DNA of 64,000 nt, from the NCBI GenBank assembly GCA_050084985.1, contig JBITNC010000001.1:15562001-15626000 (forward strand), given 5' to 3'. The stretch comes from Nageia nagi (Eukaryota > Pinophyta). The translations under genes were made by a program, and so were the position numbers. The notes below the pieces were generated by a model, which did not search any database, was not told where the DNA came from, and was given only the letters and a program-made list of their open reading frames with translations. Shown here piece after piece: positions 55,124-64,000 of this stretch (position 1 is its first letter; every line of letters starts with the position of its first letter).

Positions 55124-55858
55124 CTCCCCTTAATGCAATCTTGAAATAGAGTAAAGAAAATAAAAGAAAGAGAGAGTAAGAGAGTTCTCCTCCATACAGA
55201 TACAACAAGAGATGAGAAGTTTTACATCTTTTTGAAGTAAGCAAAATATTATTTTGAAGCTCAATACTTTACCATTCTAACAAATGGTTTTTAATACAAT
55301 CATTAACCATAACTATTTTTAATGTATATAAAATAGTCATCCAACTAGAAGTTGACATGATGAGCCTCCATGATCTTGCATATCTAAAGTAAGTAACCTG
55401 CAATCTCAAAAAAAATTTGCAAGTTATAAGTAACTCAAGTAATAAGATTAGTTAGATGCAACACATTCATATCAACAATAATAGATGAATTAAATAATGC
55501 CATCATAAACTGATTAATGGTGCATTATAAGTCATCATGAAGATGTTAAGCCAATGCTCTAGTCACTAGCTATATACAAAATATGTGTTGATTATTATCA
55601 CAAATAAGAGCATATCAAAATACACATATGAGTTCTTCACACATGGATAACTGAACAGTGCTAAAAGACACATACAAGTTTCTCACATATAAATAACTAA
55701 ATAGTGCAAAAGATGGCCAATCAAATGCTAAAAAATTGTACAAGTTTCTCATGCAAAGTGAACTTACCATGAAGGTGTACAATAAAATAAATATTATACA
55801 ATATAAAATCCTCCTAAAAGTGAAGTTATTATCAAAAATATGAATTTAAAATAAGAAT

Positions 55859-56440
55859 TCATACTTTACTCCCCTTTGAGGGTAACTTCACCAACCTAAT
55901 AGAATCCTTAAGCTTATTGAACTGAGCTTCAGGAAGGAGCTTGATGAACAAATCAATGGAGTTCAAGGTTGATGGAAAATATGCTAGGTGTATAATTCCA
56001 TTAAGTACCTTTTTCTTAGTGAAATGGGCTTAGATTTTCACATATTATGTTCTTTGATGGAATGCAAGATTCTTAGCCAAAAAAATAGTCAATTAATTTT
56101 TTGAAAAAAATTAAAAAATGGGCCAACTTGCTCATACCTAATTTCTTTTAAAATATGCCTAAGCCAAATAGCTTCTTGGGCTGCAACAGACATGGCTCGA
56201 TATTCAGCTTCTATGGTGGAAAGAGAAATAATAGGCTATTTCTTGAAAGCCTAAGAGATAGCAGTTGGACCAATGTTGAATACATATGCAGAGGTTGATT
56301 TGCTATCACTTAATCTTTCCCATAGTCAGAATTTGAGAACCTTAAGAAGATAACTTGGAATACTTGAGAGCAAGATCCTTCATCCTTGCAACATACATCA
56401 AGATTTGCTTAATAGCATTAAGATGCTCAACATAAGGTTT
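55859..56440 (-). pseudogene. E3 copia RNase H and end of pol
   Basis: The pol stop is at 55,861-55,859 after PSKGSKV. Upstream in several frames are AYFPSTLNSIDLFIKLL, HFTKKKVLNGIIH, HQRT and KQILMYVARMKDLALKYSK. The purine tract overlapping the C-terminus (CAAAGGGGAGT) matches E1 and E2. Heavily broken by stops. Confidence 0.85.
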
Positions 56441-57420
56441 TTACATGAATTGAACCATCATATTCATTACAAAGGAAATACCTAGCCTGAAAATAGTCAA
56501 ATATAGAAGACTACCAATTAATTGCTTGTAAGCTGTAAAATTTGACAACTGAGAGTTGAAGCTAAGGAAAATAGTGATTCTAAGAGATACTGGGATCGCA
56601 ACATGTCTACACTCCTCCATTCCAAAATTTTGCAAGATATCTAATATATACTTGGATTGATTAATATAAGTGCAATCCTTATTTTGGTATACTTGCATTC
56701 TAAGGTAATAGTGCAAGAGATCAAGATCAATCATTTCAAACATTATCTTAAATTTGGATATGCACTCTTTAATGATTTCATCATTATTCTTAGTATTTAG
56801 AAGATCATCCACATAAAGGAGAATCAAGACCATTTTTTTTTTAATTGAACACATAAATATCAAAGTCAAAGAAGCACTTGGAGAATCCAATATCTGCAAA
56901 GTATCATGAAATCTTCTTGTACGAGGATCTAGGTGCTTATTTTAGTCCATACAAAGACTTCTTTAATTTGCATACAAATGACATATTTTCTTTCACAATA
57001 AACCCTTCTGATTTATTCATGTATATTTTCACATCTAAATCACCATTGAGAAATGCACTCTTGATGTCAAGTTAAAAAACTTTTCATACTTGAGTTACTA
57101 GAAGAGCAAGGATTATTCTAATAGTAGGCATCTTTTACACATGAGTAAAGTTTTTCTCATAATCCACTCTATATTTTTGAGCAAAATATTTTACTACATT
57201 CTTCTCATTGGGATAAGGAACTAAGTTCCAAGTTTTATTTTTCATAAATACTACATACTTCACTTTCATAGATTCCATCCAATACTTGCGCTTTGAAGCT
57301 TCTTTGAATGATGAGGGTTCATTCTTATTATCAATTTTGGTAAATAAAGATTTGTTTAAGGTCATACTTTTTGTTATTCTTTGTGTTGGAGAATTTTGCT
57401 CATAAGGTGACTTATCTACA
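56441..57420 (-). pseudogene. E3 copia reverse transcriptase
   Basis: A 152-codon open stretch (56,441-56,899) contains VLILLYVDDLLNTKNNDEII (catalytic YVDD intact at 56,804-56,815), LLHYYLRMQVYQNKDCTY, SKYILDILQNFGMEECRHV and KQLIGSLLYLT, the thumb region of copia RT. The upstream palm region (FKEASKRKYWMESMKVKYVV, KTWNLVPYPNEKNVV at 57,135-57,365) follows with frameshifts between. The longest surviving copia RT reading frame in the window. Confidence 0.9.
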
Positions 57421-57519
57421 TCAAGATCTAACTAGTTAGGAGCAATTAACGAGTCATCTAGATCATCAACTTCCTCATTAGAAGCATATTCATCAGGAAG
57501 TTCATTGAATATTACATCC

Positions 57520-58520
57520 TTTGATATGAACACTACTCTGTAGGAAGGAGAATAGATCCTGTAGCCTCTATGCTAACTATCATAAACAACAAAGATGCAT
57601 TTTTTAGCTTTTTTTTTTTAACTTTTTCTTTTTCTTAGAAATAATGTAGGAGAATACTTCACAACCAAACACCTTAAGGTGAGAAATGTTAGGTTTTATT
57701 CCTATCCATGCCTCGAAAAGAGTTTTACATGTAACAACTTTTGTGAAACACCTATTTAAGGTATAAATTGTAGTGTTCATAGCTTCACTGCAAAAGAAAC
57801 TAAGAATATTTCCTAATATACATGTAAGCATCTCCATAATTATCTTATTTTTCCTTTCGATAACACCATTTTATTGAAGAGTGTAAGGAATCATAAATTA
57901 CCTTTTGATTCTATACTTAGTGCAAAAGATATTAAACTCATTTCTCTTATATTCTTCTCCATTATTTGATCTCAACATCTTGATTTGAAGGTTAGTCTGA
58001 TTTTAAACTAAGCCCTTGAAATTTTTAAAACTCTTAAAGGTTTGATCCTTATGCTTAAGTAGATAACTAAATGTTATCCTACTGAAGTCATCGATGAAGG
58101 TCAAGACATAAGATCCTCCCCTACGTGACTTAGTCTGAAATGGACCCATCAAATTTGAATGCATAAGCTGAAGAGGTTGAGATGCACTTGTTACCTTATC
58201 TTTTTCAAACTTTTATCTATTCATATTGCTTAGGATGCATTTTTCACACAAATTAATTGAAGGCAAACCTTCCATAAGTTCTTGGTCTTTTATGATTTGA
58301 ATACTCTTATGGTTAAGATGCCCTAAATGTTGATGCTAAAGATTACCTCTTGAACACATATTTATAGTAAGATACATCTTTGTTAGAATTTGATCCATAA
58401 TATAGAGATCATATTTTACTAATCCTTTAATCAACATGGTAAATCCTTTCTTAATGCACTAGGAGTGCGAGTCAAACTCAAATGAGTATCATTTTCTTGC
58501 AACTTGAATCATAGAGAGAA
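57520..58520 (-). pseudogene. E3 copia integrase
   Basis: The C-terminal part is open at 57,604-57,837: NTTIYTLNRCFTKVVTCKTL, FEAWIGIKPNISHLKVFGCE and FSYIISKKKKK. Towards 58,500, the HHCC finger (LGHLNHKSIQ-like, then a CEKCIL-like segment) and the YLMGPFQT/FIDDFSR-like core remain recognisable in the same order as in E1 and E2, but with stops. Confidence 0.82.
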
Positions 58521-58599
58521 GATTCATCTTGAGCTTAGGAACATAGAGCATATTATTAAGAACTTTTCCATGAATCAACAAACTCCCAATTCCTTGGAC

Positions 58600-59667
58600 T
58601 TTAAAGATTGAATTATCACCTCTCATAACTGCATCTTTTCTATACTCATGAAAATTTTAAATTTATCTTTTTCAAAGCTTATGTGAGTAGTGCATCCAAA
58701 GTCAATAATTCAATTAGACGAGAAGGAGCGAGTTATGGAGTAGAGTCCAATAACAAGTCCATCTTTTATATTCCTCTTCCCTTTAAATATATTTACATTT
58801 CCATTACCCTTGTTATTTTTTTATTTTTTCTTTTTGTAACAATCAAATTCTTTATGACCATGGATAAGTTATAATTTTCATTAAACTTTGTCTTGGGATT
58901 TGGTTTGCCTACCTTATCTTTTTTATCTCTTTGTTTGTAGTAGCTATTGTTGTTGTTGTTACCCCTTTTTTCAAACTTCTTGAAAGAGGAAGGATAAGAT
59001 TTCTTTTGATGATTGAACTTGTTCTTGAAAGAAGTTTTGGTTACTTCTAGAGCAACATTATTATCCTTTGGATAAAAGATCAACATCTTTTTGTTAAAAA
59101 AAATTTCATACTTCAGAAGGAGCCTTGAAAGGTTCTCGAAGGAGAAGATTTCTTTTTCATCATCAAGCCTAGTCTCCATTACAATCACAAAGTCACTAAA
59201 CTTTGAAAAAATATTTTAGAGAATGATAAAGACCATGAACTCATTGTTGATTCAATTGCATTCATAAGCAACAAGTTAGGTCCTAAGGTCAATGATTTTA
59301 TTCAAGTAGATGGCAACATTTTCATTTTTCCTTTGACGAGATTGAAATAAATTTTAGAGAATAGTGAACGTTCTTGAAAACTTAGATCTAAGGTAAATTT
59401 TTTAAGCTTATTTTAAACTTTCTTTGTTGAGTTTGATGATGAAATCATAAGGAGCACTTCATCTGGCACTACATAAAAAATCATGAAGGTTTCCAATTCA
59501 TTCTTCATGTTGTATACCTCAAGTGTCTTCTCATTTGGAAGAGAAATGAGGTTCTCATTAACTATTTTTTAAACCTTCATTATCTACAATTCAACTCTCA
59601 TCTAAGGTTTCCAAATACCAATGTTAGAACTGTTGAGAATGTGCTAGGGTAAGAAGGTGTCTCCCAT
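58600..59667 (-). pseudogene. E3 copia gag and protease
   Basis: The ATG is at 59,667-59,665, at the same place as in E1 (MGD...). Stops follow early. The open stretch 58,793-59,188 includes VMETRLDDEKEIFSFENLSR and the Asn-rich linker. A knuckle remnant IHGHKEFDCYKKK lacks its first cysteines. The protease motif reads WIIDFGCTTHMSFEKDK, with DSG altered to DFG. Confidence 0.82.
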
Positions 59668-62257
59668 TTGCTACACAAGAATGCGAAAGTGTTAACCTTT
59701 GTAAGCAGGTGGTCTAGAATAACATTTTAATCATCCATACATATTTAATATTTATTCAAGTAAATCAATCATACATGTTAAAATTAATAAAAAGACATGC
59801 TTAATTTGTTAAACAAAGTTCACATGTGCAAATGTTTACAATAGAAACTCAAAATACATCTTATGTATCCAACACTTTTATCATCACGAAGTACCATAGA
59901 TGTAGATAGATAATGTTGAGGCTTATTTTTTATCTAAAATTAGGCTTTCACTAGGATGCTCGTAAGGTGGAGTCTAGGTCTTACTAATCCTTAGCTTGTT
60001 TGCCTTAGGCAGTAATATACTCTCACAAAGAGGAGTAGTAACTATTTTTCAAGGTTGTAATGTATGTTGAATCGATCAAATTATTAATCTTGATTAGGTT
60101 TCAAGTTATCTTCTTAGATTATCAGGATAATCTTTGAATGGATGTGCAAACATGTGATATCACTACACACATGTATGTCCACCTATTGGAGTTATATCTA
60201 GACCAACAAAGGATTTAAAGGTAATTAAGAAGTATAAACTTTTTACCATTTGGATCGTCAAATTGAAAGCTCCATTCTGCCTTATCCTCACCTCATGGCT
60301 CCCCAAACAAGTCATGTTGCAGAATGTACGTGCAAATGTGTTCATTTTATGGAGATTTGCACATTCAATGTTTACGATTTTTGCATAAGTAAATAAATCA
60401 AAGATGCGAAACATAAAGTAAAGTGCATAAAAAAGAACATTAATTAATAACTTAAAACCTAAGAGTCTAATGAGTTTTGTTTACTAACCCCTAAAGGACA
60501 TCTTTACATAAATCCATATATTGCACAAGTTTTTTTTATAACTTTGCATAAAAAAATAAATACTTAGAGAGGCATAAAAGATAAACATGTATCATTTTCT
60601 AAAATTTGCACAAGTCCATCTATGCATAAGGATCTAAAATTTTTAAGTAAAAAATTCATAAAAAATTTCTCCTCTTTTTACTTAAAATTGAGCTTAAGAT
60701 GCTTCCCTTCAATAAATACTTAGGTAAAAAAATTGCAAGTTTTAACTTGGTAAAAAGAAATGCCATGTTTACAATAAACAATTACCAATTTTTCCTAAGT
60801 AAATTATGAAAGTACTTAAAAAATTACCATACTTAGAAGTACTAAAAGAAAAAATTACTCCTAAGCATTGAAGAAAAAATTCCTCCATTTTTACTTTAAA
60901 GTAAAAATATTCTCTTTTAATACTTTAAAATAAAACTATGTAAGTCAACAATGCATATATTTACATTTAAAGCATTTAATCCTTTAAAATGCCAAAAAAA
61001 ATGCAATTCATGATGGGCAACTAAAATAAATAAATATAATGAGAGTTTTATAGGCAAAAAAATCTTGCCAAACATTTATTGTAATGAGAGATGACAAGTG
61101 AGAGAAAAGAATGCTTCCTTTCTCGTGATAGGGATTAGAAGAAGATAAGTGAGCGGTAATTGGCGTTTGAAAATCGGACGGGCTGATCCACTGAAAAAAT
61201 AAATAAAACAATGCAAGGGTGCAACCAACCTGATGGCCATAATCAGTGCAGGAAGAAAAAAACATGTTTCTGAGGGGCGGTGATAGTCCTGTCGCCCAAA
61301 TGCACAAGGGTTCTCACCTCGAATCAGTGGAAGGGGCGGTAAACTGCCAGGACAAGGTTGGAGCAATGACTCCATGCGCTACCTTTCTGATGGGTAATGC
61401 GTCGTCTCCAGCACCCAGGTGTTGTTCGTCTTTGTAGGCCTTGAACTCACGGGTGACTACCACAACCGATTGACAAATGGAGTGCAATTGTTTCAAATAG
61501 GCTGCTCACAACTATGGAGGAGCAGAGAGAGGCATATGCAAGAAAGAGGTGCGGCTAGAGGCCAGACCGTCGTTGAAGGAGAGGAGAGAGGCGTACGTAG
61601 ACCGAACTTACCACAAGTTCCTTATGCAGAGAGAGAGGAGAGACGCGTACGCGATTTAAGAATATGGCGCACATATTCTTTGAGGCTTTTACGTCGAATT
61701 CACCTCGTAATCCCTTAGAGGACTGAAAAAAATGATATGCGCAACACTTTTGGGTAGGTTAGTGGCAAGAGAAAATATAGCTCCACACTCACCGCACCAG
61801 TGAGTTTGGAGTCTGCAGCTTGTGCCCCCTTCTCATTGTAAAAAATAAACGACATAAAATTTAAACTCTGTATATACAAATTACAATATTTTTCTACAAT
61901 ACATGCAGTAGCAAATATAACATGTTAATATTAACTATACTACAAATTATATGTAGTATAACTATACATGTAGTATGTAGTAGTAAATATAATATATTAA
62001 TTATTAAGTAATTTTTTTTTTATATTGCAATTAACATAAAAGGTTAAAAAAAGTATAACAACTATACATTATTATATTAAACAATTTTCTTTAAAAAATG
62101 TAACTAACAAAAAAATGTTAGTATCATGTAATAATCTAAAAAAAAAGGAAACAAATGAAGGTTATATCTTTGAAGATTTTTACCTTAGAATGAAGAGTAG
62201 GTTTAAGATTTTCAAGTTGAATACCTCCAAGATGTTGGAGAAGAGCTTCCACACCAA
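59668..62257 (-). other. E3 5' leader with a GC-rich block at 61,090-61,830
   Basis: AT-rich, related to the E1 leader at its gag-proximal part (for example 60,160-60,380 versus 8,090-8,310). A block at 61,090-61,830 has gene-like composition, with long open frames on both strands (61,076-61,375 minus, 61,419-61,718 plus), none recognisable. It holds two near-copies of 'gaggagagaggcgtacg'. Its sequence differs from the blocks in E1 and E2. Confidence 0.6.
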
Positions 62258-62270
62258 ACTCTAATACTAA
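62258..62270 (-). promoter_or_regulatory. E3 primer-binding site (eroded)
   Basis: ACTCTAATACTAA against the expected GCTCTGATACCAA; the differences are transitions. Confidence 0.75.
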
Positions 62271-62272
62271 AT

Positions 62273-62772
62273 TGAAGGAACTAAAACTTACATTTAATTG
62301 TTAAATGCCTAGATTATATGAACGCTCACTCAATCAACAATATACTAAAGCATAAATCAATCTCATAAGGTGACTCAAGATATAAAATGGTTCCTCCGAT
62401 TAAGAGTACATCCACTAACAAGATCTTACTTTATTCACAAAGATAACCCTCTTACAATACATCTAACTTCATCTCCTCATCACTATCCTAAAGCATAACT
62501 TTGCTTTATAAATTGGTGAGTGATCACAAAGAGAGGGTTTTCTATTTATAGAACAAAATCCTCTTTTGGATCACCCTTTTAACCATTGTACAAAGGCATG
62601 ATATGCTACTCCCTTTTACCCAAGGGGCATGCTCATGAGATGGAGTGTAGGATAAGTTACATTATCATATTCACTTAAATACTTAAGGTATCTAGTGATA
62701 CCATTAAGTATTAGTGAATTTACAATGTGAAACATTACAAAACCTTACAATAATGCATTATACATTCCAATA
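62273..62772 (-). repeat. E3 5' LTR
   Basis: Pair of 54,624-55,123; the last two bases are TA instead of CA. TATA box at 62,543-62,550 (minus strand). Inverted repeat at 62,678-62,712. Confidence 0.92.
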
Positions 62773-62777
62773 ATATT

Positions 62778-64000
62778 CACAATCGTTACATTCATCACAT
62801 CGTGTTGTTGCTCCTCTTTTTGAAGAGACTTTTAGAGATGAGATACCTTTGCCTAGAGCCATCACTCATCTTATGTAGGTTTCTCACGTGATCCACCACA
62901 TTTGCATCTTAAACTCGATTCATAAGGATCCCCTGATGGTCTTTCTATTCCTCCACATGTTCCTCTTAATAATCCCTTGGTATGTATTTTGAGGTATCAT
63001 AAATCCGCACCACTTCCTTGTGTTCCCTTGGTTAGATGGTAATACTTCTTATCCAACATACCAACCAGGAGCTCAATACGATTTGCCACCATTATATGAT
63101 CACAACACCACATATGTCGTTATTCTAAACCATCCACATCACATGTCATCATCCCATGTACCACCTTCCTATGTACCCCATGAGGTTCTATCAAGAGGGT
63201 ATGTAGAGCATGGGTCATAATCACACTCGATCAATCCACCACCATAAAAAAATTATTCTTCATCTTCTCATGTGATCATCATATGCATAACAACATGATG
63301 ATCATCCTTAGGCATATGCTTATGTTTGATTCGTCGTACTGCAATATGATCATAGGTACGATTAATCTTCCCATCACATCCAAGCTCCTCCTATTGGACA
63401 ATATTGATTTTAGAATCACCACAAGCTACACAATCCTAATACTATAGGGGTTTCGATCCGAAATCATACAAATCTTGCACCTAGAGTAACTTTTACCATA
63501 AACCAACAAGATCAATCATATGGGCATAATCATGAATAATATTATAATGATCAATATAACTAGTATGATGATCAACCTATCAGTCATGTGCCTAAACAAC
63601 AAGTGGTCACTAGCACTCAACCTTCCAATGTCAACAATAAGATTTTAAAGAGATTAAAAGAAATAGAACTCAAAGTAAATGACCATGGGAAGACCAAACT
63701 ATCATACACATCGATTTGCAATGAATCGATACATCTAAATGTACCTACCGAGAGCTTACCATATAAGTTCAAGATCCCCAAGATAGATAAATTCAAGGGT
63801 GAGAAAGATCTTAGAGAGCACCTGAGATAATTTAAATACTCATGCTACATCATCATAGTGACGATGTATTAATGCTTAGGACCTTTCCCATGATGCTTAT
63901 AGGGCAAGCTTTAGACTGGTATAATAACCTTCCTCAGCACAACATATATTCTTTTGAACAATTGGTTGATAGATTTCTATATCATGTTGCAATCAACGTC
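62778..64000 (+). pseudogene. E6 gypsy gag, third slice, running off the window
   Basis: The frames change several times. Readable parts: LFEETFRDEIPLPRAITHL (about 62,815-62,870); a Pro/His/Tyr-rich stretch (63,020-63,220); then an 81-codon open frame (63,588-63,830) ending YKFKIPKIDKFKGEKDLREH; after a frameshift, GQALDWYNNLPQHNIYSF and EQLVDRFLYHVAIN to the window end. The last part is the diagnostic retrotransposon gag core (W..L.....SFE.L...F). It fixes E6 as plus-strand Ty3/gypsy, whose pol would lie beyond 64,000. Confidence 0.83.

Larger units (their letters stand above)
54624..62772 (-). mobile_element. E3: Ty1/copia LTR retrotransposon, complete in structure
   Basis: LTRs at 54,624-55,123 and 62,273-62,772 are flanked by perfect ATATT duplications (54,619-54,623 and 62,773-62,777). 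It has the same domain order, long leader and 3' UTR as E1, but belongs to a distinct LTR subfamily. By eye the LTRs differ at roughly 8-9%. Protease, integrase, RT and RNase H remnants are present, all broken. Confidence 0.92.

Overview
This 64-kb window looks like intergenic DNA from a large, repeat-rich seed-plant genome. A conifer-type gymnosperm is my best guess, inferred from the density and age of the retrotransposons rather than from any marker gene. I found no intact protein-coding gene, tRNA or rRNA. Almost everything is LTR-retrotransposon sequence, decayed by stops and frameshifts, plus one LINE, one MULE-like DNA element and fragments of ordinary plant genes carried inside the retroelements.

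The window resolves into a nested stack. The oldest layer, called E6 here, is a plus-strand Ty3/gypsy element. Its leader and gag survive as slices at about 1.7-2.2 kb, 10.98-12.57 kb, 21.06-21.8 kb, 52.9-53.39 kb, 54.59-54.62 kb and 62.78-64 kb. These slices are separated by later insertions: E1, a Ty1/copia element on the minus strand (2,239-10,977); E4, a non-autonomous LTR element on the plus strand (12,569-21,050, TSD GTTTT); E5, a composite non-autonomous element on the plus strand (21,806-52,890, TSD GAGAC/AAGAC); a solo LTR (53,387-54,583, TSD GTTAT); and E3, a copia element on the minus strand (54,624-62,772, TSD ATATT). The E6 gag frame reads straight across the 31-kb E5 insertion.

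E5 itself contains a minus-strand LINE and an unidentified coding block, a solo LTR inside the LINE (47,645-48,100, TSD ATTTG), another solo LTR (50,101-51,292, TSD ATTCT) and E2, a plus-strand copia element (25,744-39,796, TSD AAAGG). E2 in turn contains E7, a chromodomain-bearing Ty3/gypsy element (28,059-34,007, TSD TTATT). The deepest chain is E6 > E5 > unidentified/LINE block > E2 > E7.

E1, E2 and E3 carry recognisable but broken copia gag-pol (gag, protease, integrase, RT, RNase H). E4 and E5 lack pol but share the copia family's primer-binding site, 3' untranslated region, polypurine tract and LTR motifs, so they were probably mobilised in trans by such elements. Their 5' halves carry host-gene debris: a spliceable but stop-containing AUX1/LAX auxin-importer exon and a MULE-like element in E4, and P450-like and MATE-transporter fragments in E5. 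E1, E2 and E3 also have an unrelated GC-rich block in the long leader between PBS and gag. All copia-related LTRs contain an inverted repeat whose two arms change together between subfamilies, which is the most interesting unexplained signal I found. All percentages and alignments were made by eye.
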